Assembly (NCBI GenBank): GCA_035517775.1
Contig: DATIYF010000089.1
Location: 1-64,000, forward strand
Reading direction: 5' to 3'
DNA length: 64,000 nucleotides
Origin: DATIYF01 sp035517775
Lineage (GTDB): Bacteria; Acidobacteriota; Terriglobia; Terriglobales; Acidobacteriaceae
Below the pieces are notes generated by a model. It had not been told where the DNA came from, did not search any database, and saw nothing but the letters and a program-made list of their open reading frames with translations. This document shows, piece after piece, positions 1 through 7,769 of this stretch (positions are counted from its first letter, which is position 1; every line of letters begins with the position of its first letter). Both the position numbers and the translations under genes were made by a program.

Positions 1-800
1 TCCACTTCCTTGCCCTGGTAGGTGATCTTCACGTTGGAGCCGAACTTCTTGTAGTCCTCGTACTTGATGATCTCGCGGATGTGCACATCCTGCATCTGGA
101 AGTGGAGCACGTCATCGGCACGGGTGTAGGTGGGAAACCAGTAGCGTCCGTCTATCTGCTGCCGCCAGGTAGTGAACTTGGGGAACAGGTTTTCCTGGTT
201 CTTCTTGCGGATATCGGGCACGGACTTGCCGTAGGTCTTCACGATCTGAAAGTCGTGGTCGTCCACCCAGATGCGCCCCTGAAAATACCGCTTCTTGCCC
301 TCGATTTTTTTGGGGGCGACGTCAAAGACGTAGCAGTGCAGTTGATCTTCCTGCTGCTGGCCCTTGTAGAGAATGTCGTACTCGGGAATCTCTTCGCTGG
401 TGAGGACGAAGGGCATGAGGTGGCGGATATCCTGCAGATCCTGCTCCGACATGGAAATGCCGCCATTCTCCAGGGTGGACTGAGGCGCGAAGGTCACGTT
501 CTCGACCCGGCTGCCATCATTACCGAAGACCACGTCGAAGACTTCCTGATACTCGCCGGTGACGGTATCTCCATCGAGGGTCATCACCTTCACTGACTGA
601 GTGTAGGTGTACTGCTCGCGGGCCTCCTTGAACTCTCTCTCTTTGGCGGCGAAACGCTGGATGATCTCGTCGGGAGTAATTCCGTTGGGCTGGGCAGAGT
701 CGAGCGGGCCTTCCTGGGCCAGAGCCGCGGGTGCGGGTAGCAGGGCGGAAAATACGACGGCAGCAGCCAGCGCAAGAATGAGGCGGGGGGAAGATTTCAT
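1..800 (-). CDS. LolA-like secreted protein, C-terminus cut by window edge
   Basis: The frame is open from an ATG at 798-800 to the window edge (266 codons, no stop), so the C-terminus is missing. The first ~29 residues form a signal peptide ending in an Ala-rich stretch (LPAPAALAQ), so the product is exported. The region at about residues 156-190 (HCYVFDVAPKK ... GRIWVDDHDFQIVKTYGK) followed by a W-rich strand (TTWRQQIDGRYWFPTY) resembles the outer-membrane lipoprotein-sorting (LolA/LolB-like, COG2834) fold often seen in secreted acidobacterial proteins. The same signature recurs in the N-terminal half of the M48 protease at 27451-29202. No lipobox Cys is visible. Family assignment is from motif resemblance only; substrate unknown. 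Confidence 0.7.
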   Translation of the reverse strand, partial: MKSSPRLILALAAAVVFSALLPAPAALAQEGPLDSAQPNGITPDEIIQRFAAKEREFKEAREQYTYTQSVKVMTLDGDTVTGEYQEVFDVVFGNDGSRVENVTFAPQSTLENGGISMSEQDLQDIRHLMPFVLTSEEIPEYDILYKGQQQEDQLHCYVFDVAPKKIEGKKRYFQGRIWVDDHDFQIVKTYGKSVPDIRKKNQENLFPKFTTWRQQIDGRYWFPTYTRADDVLHFQMQDVHIREIIKYEDYKKFGSNVKITYQGKEV

Positions 801-1049
801 AGATTCAGTGTATCGGATTCCGGCCAACCCGGAGCGAGCGGGCCCCCCTGGGCAAGGCTCGGTCATCGGTCTGAGAGTTGGCAAGGAAAGACTGGTTGGG
901 TCACCGCTGCCACCGCCATCCGTACCCTCTCCGCTCCGGGGGCCGAAAGGCGGTTGGCAGCGGATCCACCAATTAGTTGGATTGCAGGAGCATGACCCGG
1001 AGTTGCCAGCGGAATTTTTTCCATTGGCGATTGCGGGCGCTGCTAAAAA

Positions 1050-1112
1050 GCCTTACAGCGCAGAGAGCGCTGAGAAAAGCTCGAGGAAGGCGCAGAGAAA
1101 GCAAAGAAAAAC
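1050..1112 (+). repeat. Degenerate CGCAGAG-type intergenic repeat, copy 1
   Basis: The segment reads as staggered short steps (GCGCAGAGAGCGCTGAG, GGCGCAGAGAAAGCAAAG) of the same style as copies near 10.9, 11.7, 12.45, 16.9, 19.65, 33.2 and 48.6 kb. Its A-rich right end supplies the U-tract of the adjacent minus-strand terminator. Confidence 0.5.
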
Positions 1113-1138
1113 GGCGCCGGCCAGTGGCCCAGCGCCGT
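1101..1138 (-). terminator. Rho-independent terminator of the phosphoesterase gene
   Basis: ACGGCGC (1111-1117) pairs with GCGCCGT (1132-1138), with an inner GGCC/GGCC pairing. Read on the minus strand the stem is followed by TTTTTCTTTGC. It lies 45 bases beyond the stop of the minus-strand gene ending at 1183. Confidence 0.75.
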
Positions 1139-1182
1139 CCCTTACGCCTCTTCATTTACAGGAGACTTCCTAACAGCAGACT

Positions 1183-3213
1183 CTAGCGGTGGAAGCAGCT
1201 GAAGTCGAAGAGGTCCATCAAGTCGCCGATGGCCGGGCGGTTGAGTGGAATGTAGGGGTTGCGCCCGGTGCGCGGGTTGGGGAAGTTGTCGCGGCTGCGG
1301 TAGGTCACCGGTTTCAATCCCCAGTTGGCCTCGATGAACTTCAGAATCGAGACGTGATCGGTATAGGCGTGGGAGACGTGGCCGGCCCGGGTGTAAGGCG
1401 AGACCACGATGAAGGGAATGCGGGTGCCATCGCCGAAGTAATCGAGCGGCTGGATGTAGCCCGAATCGTAATAACCGCCGCCCTCGTCCATGGTGACGAA
1501 AATGGCAGTGCTCTTCCACAGTTCGGAGTTGCCCTGCACGCCATCCACGATCTTTTTGACGAAGCCTTCGAGAAGGTCCAGTTTCGAGGAGGCGGGGTGG
1601 CCGTCCAGATATCCGTCCGGTTTGACGAACGAGATCGCGGGCAGGGTTCCATTCTGGATGGCGGTGTAGAGATCGGCCGTATCCTTGATATGGGCGGTGC
1701 GCACGGCGGCGTTGGTCATGATGGAAGTCGAATACTGGAACGGGTTGCAGATGTTGCAGTAAGTATTGTCGGGGGCGACGTAGTTCAGGTCGGGATCGGC
1801 CAGGTAGGTATTGAACTGGTCGCCATAATAGGCCCAGGAGATATCGTGTTCATTCAGTTCATCGCCGATGTTGCGCAGTGAGGAAGGCGGAATAGTGAAC
1901 ACGGTTTCGTTGGGATTGGTGATATCGGCGTAGGCATCGCGGCCATCGCCGTAGTATCCGGGGGCGTAGTTGTTCAGCAGGTAGTAGTGGCCGGGGGCGC
2001 AGTTCGATTTGATGTGGATGGCATGGAGATAGTTGAGGATAACTCCGACTCCCGGGGCGTTGGGATCTGAGCAATCGCTGTAGGTGCCGCCGCCATAGGA
2101 CATGGAGCCATAGGAGCCGCCACCGTAACCATCCTGGGTATAGTAATTGTTGGTGTTGGGCTGGGCGTTGGGATTGTCAATTTCATCTACGACGCCGGCG
2201 TTAGGGCTGCCGGAGGCGAGCAGCACATTATGCGGGGGAGTAGCGGGATCGCCCATGCCGTCACTGAACCAAATGGCATCGCCGGTGCCGAGCATCACGT
2301 GATTGGCGCCGGTTCCGCCCAGCACGGCCTGATGATAGTTGTCGCTCATGGAGTAGTCATCGGCGAGCATTTTGAAATAGGGGGCGTCGCCCTGCTGGAC
2401 GTTGTAGAAACCCATGGCGGTCGAGCCTTCGCCGGTGGTGGTGAAGTCAAAGTTGGCCGGCTGCGGGTTGCCGTTTGATCCCGCACCAACCGTGACTTCC
2501 ACCCAGGGGAAGAGATCTTGCCGGCATCCGCTGGGATTCCAGGGAGTGGCGAAGACTGCGCTGCAATCATCCTGCTGCCACATCTGGTAGAAACGGTGCA
2601 CCGGACTGGCGGTGTAGGCGTCGTAGGGCAGGGTGGCAGAGGTGATTTGGAAGGGTCCGGGAGGCAGATTGTTCACGTTGGGGATGCGGGCATCCGGAAC
2701 GTGACCAGTCTGCCCGGTGCCGCCGGTGGTCAGATAGACGTAATAGTCATCGGGAAGGCCGTTCTCGATGGCTTTGGCATCGGCGACGGAGCTGAAGTAG
2801 GGAGTGGTAGGTCCGCCCTGAAGAGGCGGCGGCAAGGTGGGATAGAGCGACTTGCCGGAGGGGCTGAGCTGATATCCATCGGAATCGGTGTCACTGGCGG
2901 AGAATTGCTCGGCCCTGGCATAGTTCGGCCCGGGCGTGCCGTCGGCGTTGATAATGCCTTCGGAGAGCAGGTTCCAAACTTTCTCACCGTGTTTTGGTTT
3001 GTAAGTTGCAAAGACGTGATCGAAGGTACGGTTTTCTCCAATGATCACGATGACGTGCTTGATGGGGGTTCGGGTCTGGGCGTGATGGTGGTGATCGTAC
3101 TGGTTATGCCCGTCGTGGGCGAAGGCGGGAGAAACCAATTGCGCTGCCAAACCAAACAGACTCACAACTGAAGCAGCGCGCCGCTTCCAGGAAACTGCTT
3201 GATCTAAAGCCAT
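1183..3213 (-). CDS. Secreted phosphoesterase (acid phosphatase / phospholipase C family)
   Basis: This 676-residue protein belongs to the phosphoesterase family (PF04185: bacterial non-specific phospholipase C and AcpA-type acid phosphatases). Diagnostic blocks are HVIVIIGENRTFDHVFATY at residues 53-71 (metal/nucleophile region with E60-N61), a late VTMDEGGGYYD block, and PFIVVSPYTRAGHVSHAYTD with D/H metal ligands. An N-terminal signal peptide (hydrophobic to residue ~30, AFA cleavage site) puts it outside the cytoplasm, followed by a His-rich stretch (residues 34-45). It likely hydrolyses phosphate mono- or diesters for phosphate scavenging; substrate cannot be told from sequence. It is monocistronic, with its own terminator at 1101-1138 and an SD GAGGAGG partly inside a hairpin at 3219-3246. 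Confidence 0.85.
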   Translation of the reverse strand: MALDQAVSWKRRAASVVSLFGLAAQLVSPAFAHDGHNQYDHHHHAQTRTPIKHVIVIIGENRTFDHVFATYKPKHGEKVWNLLSEGIINADGTPGPNYARAEQFSASDTDSDGYQLSPSGKSLYPTLPPPLQGGPTTPYFSSVADAKAIENGLPDDYYVYLTTGGTGQTGHVPDARIPNVNNLPPGPFQITSATLPYDAYTASPVHRFYQMWQQDDCSAVFATPWNPSGCRQDLFPWVEVTVGAGSNGNPQPANFDFTTTGEGSTAMGFYNVQQGDAPYFKMLADDYSMSDNYHQAVLGGTGANHVMLGTGDAIWFSDGMGDPATPPHNVLLASGSPNAGVVDEIDNPNAQPNTNNYYTQDGYGGGSYGSMSYGGGTYSDCSDPNAPGVGVILNYLHAIHIKSNCAPGHYYLLNNYAPGYYGDGRDAYADITNPNETVFTIPPSSLRNIGDELNEHDISWAYYGDQFNTYLADPDLNYVAPDNTYCNICNPFQYSTSIMTNAAVRTAHIKDTADLYTAIQNGTLPAISFVKPDGYLDGHPASSKLDLLEGFVKKIVDGVQGNSELWKSTAIFVTMDEGGGYYDSGYIQPLDYFGDGTRIPFIVVSPYTRAGHVSHAYTDHVSILKFIEANWGLKPVTYRSRDNFPNPRTGRNPYIPLNRPAIGDLMDLFDFSCFHR

Positions 3214-3218
3214 ACATT

Positions 3219-3246
3219 AGCCTCCTCTTTCAGGCAAGCGGAGGCT
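3219..3246 (-). promoter_or_regulatory. Hairpin overlapping the SD of the phosphoesterase gene
   Basis: AGCCTCC (3219-3225) and GGAGGCT (3240-3246) are perfect 7-base complements separated by 14 bases. On the minus-strand mRNA the downstream arm contains most of the Shine-Dalgarno GAGGAGG (3221-3227) just before the ATG at 3213, so folding would mask ribosome binding. Confidence 0.45.
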
Positions 3247-3446
3247 ACGCCGCCTATGTTGCTCTGCGGTTAGCGCGCAGTTACTGTAGCTTTAATTTTT
3301 TTGCACAGACGGAGCGGGCAAAAGCCGCATCGAACCGGGTTTTCCTCAGGAGCCCGCATCGGGGGAGAGACCTGCGTCGGTTTTTGCGCGATTCCAAATG
3401 AGGTAGGGCGTTTCACTGAACCGCCTGCGGAGCGCGGAATTTCCGC

Positions 3447-3474
3447 TTGAAACCGGCCTTTTTTCGGGTACCAT
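3447..3474 (+). promoter_or_regulatory. Candidate sigma70 promoter for the TIR fusion gene
   Basis: TTGAAA (3447-3452), a 16-base spacer and TACCAT (3469-3474) lie 37 bases before the ATG at 3511. An alternative -10 (TACTAT, 3474-3479) overlaps but has a poor spacing. Prediction by eye only. Confidence 0.35.
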
Positions 3475-3510
3475 ACTATTTCTTCAGGCCCGCGCAGGGC
3501 GCGAACTGCC

Positions 3511-5313
3511 ATGGCTGCGCCGGAAATCCCCGCTAGCCCCGCGACTCCTCAGCCGATTGAGGTGTTCTGTTCCTACTCGCACAAGGACGAAGCCTTACGG
3601 GAAGAACTAGATACGCACCTGAACATCCTGCAGCACAATGGGGTGATCACGAACTGGGTGGACCACGCCATCCCCGCGGGAAAGCAGTGGGCGGATGAGA
3701 TTGACGAGCACCTGAACTCGGCGCAGATCATTCTGCTGCTGATCAGCCCGGACTTTCTGGCCTCGCAATACTGCCGCGAGGTGGAAGTGAAGCGGGCCAT
3801 GGAGCGGCACGCGGCGGGCGAGGCGCGGGTGATCTCGATCATGCTGCGCGACGTGGACTGGCACGGCTCGCCGCTAAGCAAACTGCAGGCCCTGCCCAAG
3901 AACGCCAAGGCGGTGACGCAGTGGGCAGACCGCGACCAGGCGTTCAAAGACATAGCTATTGGCATCCGCAAGGTGGCCGAGGACCTGCGCAAGCCGGGGC
4001 GGCAAAAGCGGACGGCGGGTGGCACGGAGCTGACCGATTCGAGCAGCAGCACGGCGACGGAGACCATCCGGCGGCCGCCGGTTATCACTGAGAAGGGTCC
4101 ATGGAAGAAATATGCCGCGGTGGGAGCCCTGGCGGTGCTGTTGCTGGCCGGACTGGGCTACTACGGGTTACGCGGCAGCCTGGGAAAGCACGCCAAAGTC
4201 GCGGACTGCACGGGCAACAGCAGCTGCGGAGACCTTCTGGCTTCGGTGCCGGGAGGGGATTATTTCGGCGCAATTGATGTGGGCTCGAAGGGCACGAAGG
4301 CGGCGCTGTTCACCTTCCGAAAGCGGAGAAGCACCGGGCTGGACGCGCAGGTGATTTACAAGCGGCCGATCAACACCACGCTGGTGAGCTCGATGAAAGG
4401 CGACCAGTTCACGGACAACGGAGTGCGCGATGCCACCGAGGCGGTCAAGGAACTGCTGGGGGAAATCCACGCCGCCGCGGACAAGGACAAGGTCAAGGTG
4501 ATCGGGTACTACGTGGTGGGCAGCAGCGGCGTGGCCAAGGCGAAGAATAAGGATGCGCTGGTGGCGGCGGTGAAGGCGGCGACCGGAATCGACATGGATT
4601 TTGTGGACGCCAAACGCGAGGGCTACTTTGGGCTGATCTCGGCGGTGCCGACCACGGCGCGGGGGAACTCACTGTACCTCGACATCGGCAGCGGCAATAC
4701 CAAGCTGGGCTGCGAAATCGGCGGCACCGACCTGGCCAGTTATCACAGCGAAGAGATTGACTATGGATCGGTGACCGGGCGCAACCGGGGATTGGAGAAG
4801 AACCCCAACGACATCTGGGCGGGGATCCAGCAGCTGATGCAGGATGAAGTGAAGCCGACCTACCAGGAAGAGAGCATGAATACGCCGTGCCTGCGCAGCC
4901 GGGACGCAATTTTCTGGACCGGCGGAGCGGCCTGGGCCACGGCCACATTCATGCATCCGGGGGCAGCCCTGGATGGGTACGTGACGATTTCGAAGCAAGA
5001 CCTGGAGAGTTTTCTTTCCCGCCTGAGCGACGGGAGCTGGAGCACGCGGCCATTCGAATACGCATTCGCCAAAGACGTGCCCCAGGCGCGGCAGGATGCC
5101 ATTCGCGACCAGGCAGAGAAGGACAAAGAAAGCGTGATGAACGTTTTCGTGCGCGAGGACCTGCTGTCGGGAGTTTCCATCATGAAGACGGTGCTGCAGT
5201 TCAGCGCGCCCACGGCGAGCCTGCAGTTTGTCCGCAACAGCAATTACCTCTACGGCTACGCCCTGGCCAAGTACCAGCAAGAGGGCGGCGACAGCGAGGC
5301 GGAGAAAAAGTAA
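3511..5313 (+). CDS. TIR domain - membrane helix - Ppx/GppA-like (ASKHA) fusion
   Basis: This 600-residue single gene has three parts. Residues ~15-160 are a bacterial TIR domain: EVFCSYSHKDE (17-27), the box IILLLISPDFLASQYCREVE with candidate NADase glutamates E90/E92, and the DWHGSPLSKLQALPK block. After a polar linker, residues ~200-222 form one membrane helix (YAAVGALAVLLLAGLGYYGL) preceded by KK. Residues ~250-590 look like the Ppx/GppA or ecto-apyrase branch of the ASKHA fold: AIDVGSKGTK (254-263, phosphate-1), GSSGVAKAKNK (337-347), LYLDIGSGNTK (388-398, phosphate-2) and WTGGAAWATA (469-478, adenosine-like). Cys232 and Cys239 just after the helix, plus the positive-inside rule, suggest a cytoplasmic TIR and external ASKHA domain. 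Function is unknown; TIR domains often cleave NAD or signal. No recognisable partner gene is adjacent. Confidence 0.8.
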   Translation: MAAPEIPASPATPQPIEVFCSYSHKDEALREELDTHLNILQHNGVITNWVDHAIPAGKQWADEIDEHLNSAQIILLLISPDFLASQYCREVEVKRAMERHAAGEARVISIMLRDVDWHGSPLSKLQALPKNAKAVTQWADRDQAFKDIAIGIRKVAEDLRKPGRQKRTAGGTELTDSSSSTATETIRRPPVITEKGPWKKYAAVGALAVLLLAGLGYYGLRGSLGKHAKVADCTGNSSCGDLLASVPGGDYFGAIDVGSKGTKAALFTFRKRRSTGLDAQVIYKRPINTTLVSSMKGDQFTDNGVRDATEAVKELLGEIHAAADKDKVKVIGYYVVGSSGVAKAKNKDALVAAVKAATGIDMDFVDAKREGYFGLISAVPTTARGNSLYLDIGSGNTKLGCEIGGTDLASYHSEEIDYGSVTGRNRGLEKNPNDIWAGIQQLMQDEVKPTYQEESMNTPCLRSRDAIFWTGGAAWATATFMHPGAALDGYVTISKQDLESFLSRLSDGSWSTRPFEYAFAKDVPQARQDAIRDQAEKDKESVMNVFVREDLLSGVSIMKTVLQFSAPTASLQFVRNSNYLYGYALAKYQQEGGDSEAEKK

Positions 5314-5360
5314 GACGCCGGGCGCTGTACTGTTTTGTAGCCACCGCCGCGAACCGCAGG

Positions 5361-5410
5361 TCCCTCCACTACGCGCTCGGCTTCGCCTCGCGCTCGGGTC
5401 GGGATGACAG
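5361..5410 (+). repeat. Intergenic repeat ending in GGGATGACAG
   Basis: Segment of the CTCGGCTTCGCCTCGCGCTCGG ... GGGATGACAG type, a short sequence I recognise as commonly dispersed in environmental bacterial genomes. It lies between the convergent TIR-fusion and MFS genes. Only one copy is clear in this window. Confidence 0.35.
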
Positions 5411-5455
5411 GGGTGGGAGCGGCATTCTAATTCCGCTGCCCAGCAACGAATTTGT

Positions 5456-5516
5456 CAGTTTCTGGTTGTCAGTTCGCGGTTCTCAGGTCCAGATCTCAGC
5501 GCCCGGCTCTCAGCTC
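5456..5516 (+). repeat. Degenerate GTCAG/CTCAG micro-repeat
   Basis: Steps GTCAGTTTCTG, GTCAGTTCGCGG, CTCAGGTCC, CTCAGCGCC, CTCAGCTC recur every ~10-13 bases, running to the 3' end of the MFS gene. Related stretches occur near 35037, 47510 and 36538. Confidence 0.4.
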
Positions 5517-6772
5517 GCCCGGGCCAGGCCGGGGGCCGGCATTGCGGCCTCACGCTTGGGCCTGCGGACCAGCAGAGGCAGCACGATTGAGCACACCATC
5601 ACGATGGCGATAACCCGCAGCGAAGTGGAGAATTCGCCCGTGGTCTGGTGCAGGCGCGCGGCCATGATGGGCGACGGAATCGCGCCCGCAGCCCAGGCCA
5701 GCAGAATCCAGCCATAAATGCCGCCCATGGACTTGGCGCCAAAGAAATCAGCGGTGAACGAGGGCATGGTGCCGAAGCCGCCGCCATAGCAGAGCCCGAT
5801 GATGGCGAAGCAGGCGCTGAAGGCGGTAGTAGTGTGCAGGTGGGGCAGGGTGAAGAAGACGATCGCCTGAATGGTGTAGAGCAGGAAGTAGACTCTGGCG
5901 CGGCCCAGCCAGTCGGAAACCCAGGCCCAGAAGACGCGGCCGATGGCATTGAAGATGGAAATCAGTCCGACCATGTTGGCGGCAGCCAGAGCGGTCATGC
6001 CGACGAATTCCTTGGACTGAGCCATGGGCGAGGCCTGGCTGATGATCATGATGCCGGCAGAGACGTTGAGGAAGAGCATGAGCCAGAGCAGCCAGAACTG
6101 CCAGGTCGCCATGGCTTCGCCCACGGTGAAGTCGTAGGTGGTAGCGGCTTTGGCGACGGCGCCGCGAGGCTCCCACCCGGCGGGGCGCCAGCCCTGGGGT
6201 GGATTGGCATAGGCCTGCGCGGCGAGCACGACCACGATCAGATAAGCGACGCCCAAGGCGCCAAAGGTAAAAGGAATGCCGCGGGAGACGATGAGCCGGG
6301 CGGCGATGGGGCTCATCACCAGGGCGCCGGCGCCGTAGCCGCAGACGGCCACGCCGGTCATGAGGCCGCGGCGGTCCGGGAACCATTTGACCAGGGTAGC
6401 GACGGGCGTGATGTAGCCCATGCCCATGCCGAATCCGCCAATCGCGCCATAGCCGAGGTAGAGCAGATTGAGCGAGTGCTGGCTGGCGCCGTAAGCGGAA
6501 ATCAGGTAGCCCAGGCCGTAGAGAACGCCGGCGACGGTCGCGACTTTGCGGGGACCGACTTTATCTTGCCAGAGGCCGCCGAGGATAGTGCCCAGGCCGA
6601 GAAATGCGATGCTCAGGGTGAAGTTGAGCTGCACCGCGGTCTCCACCCAGTGTTCGGCGTGCATGAGAGGAATTTTGAATACACTCCAGCCGTAAACGGC
6701 GCCCAGGCAGATCTGCATCAACACAGCGGCGACTGCGATTCCCCAACGATTCGGCAAGCGCTCGGATGCCAT
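5510..6772 (-). CDS. MFS transporter, oxalate:formate antiporter-like (OFA family)
   Basis: This 420-residue polytopic membrane protein has the 12-helix MFS layout. GAVYGWSVFKIPL near the N-terminus, LGTILGGLWQDKVGPRKVA (the loop 2-3 MFS motif), YGAIGGFGMGMGYITPVATLVKWFPDRRG and the later CYGGGFGTMPSFTADFFG block are typical of the OFA family (oxalate/formate and related monocarboxylate exchangers). The ATG at 6770-6772 lies 3 bases past the fdhD stop (6776-6778), implying translational coupling as last gene of the ydeP-like / fdhD / MFS operon. With formate-metabolism genes upstream, formate or oxalate exchange is the best guess, but OFA-like proteins also carry other anions. Confidence 0.8.
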   Translation of the reverse strand: MASERLPNRWGIAVAAVLMQICLGAVYGWSVFKIPLMHAEHWVETAVQLNFTLSIAFLGLGTILGGLWQDKVGPRKVATVAGVLYGLGYLISAYGASQHSLNLLYLGYGAIGGFGMGMGYITPVATLVKWFPDRRGLMTGVAVCGYGAGALVMSPIAARLIVSRGIPFTFGALGVAYLIVVVLAAQAYANPPQGWRPAGWEPRGAVAKAATTYDFTVGEAMATWQFWLLWLMLFLNVSAGIMIISQASPMAQSKEFVGMTALAAANMVGLISIFNAIGRVFWAWVSDWLGRARVYFLLYTIQAIVFFTLPHLHTTTAFSACFAIIGLCYGGGFGTMPSFTADFFGAKSMGGIYGWILLAWAAGAIPSPIMAARLHQTTGEFSTSLRVIAIVMVCSIVLPLLVRRPKREAAMPAPGLARAS

Positions 6773-6775
6773 ATC

Positions 6776-7702
6776 TCACCTCGCAGAAAGCGGCCGGCGG
6801 GCCGCCGATTTTCGGGCAGGTCTTTCCTCGTGTTCCTTCGTGCTCTTTGTGTTTAACTCGACGGACGCATTTCCCTGGAACGGAAGCAGCCGGTCTTCTC
6901 CGGCATAGGTGACAAAACGCTGGCCGCGCAAAAAGCCAGCCAGCGTGAGATGAAATTCACGGGCCAGTTGCACCGCCAGACTGGAAGGCGCGGAGACCGA
7001 GGCCAGGAGCGGAATGCCGGCCACCAGCGCTTTCTGCACGATCTCAAAGCCGGCGCGGCCGCTGACCAGCATCATGCAGCCGGCGAGGACGCGGCCTTCG
7101 AGCAGGGCCCAGCCGATCAACTTATCCACGGCATTGTGGCGGCCCACGTCTTCGCGGACCTGAATGAGCTCGCCTTCCGCGGTGAATAATGCCGCGCCAT
7201 GCAGTCCGCCGGTGCGATCGAAGATGGCCTGCGCCGCGCGCAGGCGGTCAGGTATGGCGCAGAGGATTTCAGGGCTGATGCGAAAATCGGGGTTGGGTGC
7301 GCGTATACCGCGCACGCGGACAGATTCAATCGAGGTTTTTCCGCAAATGCCGCAGCTCGAGGCGGCAAAGAAATTGCGTTGCAGGCGAGAGCCGTCGAAT
7401 TCGGCGCCGCTGAGTTGGACCTCGACGACGTTGTTTTTGGCCGAAGGCTTGTCTTTTGGCGGCGAGGCATGGTCGAGACGGGCGATTTGCGCGCGGCCGG
7501 AGATGATTCCCTCGGTGAGGAGAAATCCAGCGGCGAGTTCCAGGTCGCTGCCGGGAGTGCGCATGGTGACCGTCAGGGGCGAGCCATTGACGCGAATCTC
7601 GAGCGGCTCTTCAGCAACCAAGTAGTCGAGAGACTGGTGCACGGCACCCTCGCGCCATTCCTGCACCGGGGTCATATCCACGCTTCTGGCGGGCTTGGAC
7701 AT
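6776..7702 (-). CDS. fdhD: Formate dehydrogenase accessory sulfurtransferase FdhD
   Basis: FdhD passes sulfur from IscS to the molybdenum cofactor so that formate-dehydrogenase-type enzymes become active. The CGICG catalytic loop is at residues 117-121 (C117, C120), and GSDLELAAGFLLTEGII, DVGRHNAVDKLIGWALL and SGRAGFEIVQKALVAGIP are family blocks. I chose the ATG at 7702 (MSKPARSVDM); the frame is open further upstream to 7933, but that stretch overlaps the preceding gene and is not FdhD-like. Length is 308 residues; about 31 C-terminal residues (from NASVELNTKSTKEHEE) lie past the usual end and are encoded by an intergenic-type repeat. It sits 67 bases after the ydeP-like gene it presumably serves. 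Confidence 0.92.
   Translation of the reverse strand: MSKPARSVDMTPVQEWREGAVHQSLDYLVAEEPLEIRVNGSPLTVTMRTPGSDLELAAGFLLTEGIISGRAQIARLDHASPPKDKPSAKNNVVEVQLSGAEFDGSRLQRNFFAASSCGICGKTSIESVRVRGIRAPNPDFRISPEILCAIPDRLRAAQAIFDRTGGLHGAALFTAEGELIQVREDVGRHNAVDKLIGWALLEGRVLAGCMMLVSGRAGFEIVQKALVAGIPLLASVSAPSSLAVQLAREFHLTLAGFLRGQRFVTYAGEDRLLPFQGNASVELNTKSTKEHEERPARKSAARRPLSAR
6817..6862 (-). repeat. Repeat captured as the fdhD 3' end
   Basis: Read on the minus strand this is TTAAACACAAAGAGCACGAAGG followed by AACACGAGGAAAG, the CACAAAG/CACGAAG version of the dispersed repeat (compare GGCACGAAGGCGCACCAAGG at about 12437). Here it is in-frame coding sequence and yields LNTKSTKEHEE in FdhD. Confidence 0.55.
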
Positions 7703-7769
7703 AAGTTTTGCGAGCCGAAAACAGCAGACTTCCGGCGCGGAAATCCATCGCGGCAGTTTCAGGCGCCTT

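Larger units (their letters stand above)
801..1182. other. Intergenic region with degenerate repeat and terminator
   Basis: No convincing gene lies in this 382-base stretch between the LolA-like gene and the phosphoesterase gene, both on the minus strand. The upstream region of the LolA-like gene occupies its left part. A degenerate G/A-rich repeat lies at about 1055-1110 and a strong hairpin at 1111-1138; both are listed separately. Confidence 0.6.

Noticed and set aside
3511..6772. Defence island around the TIR fusion
   Set aside because: Neighbours are a phosphoesterase and a formate-type operon; no restriction, abortive-infection or other defence gene is adjacent, so only the fusion protein itself is flagged.
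5648..6856. 402-codon open frame on the plus strand
   Set aside because: Antisense to the MFS and fdhD genes; compositionally biased, no motif.
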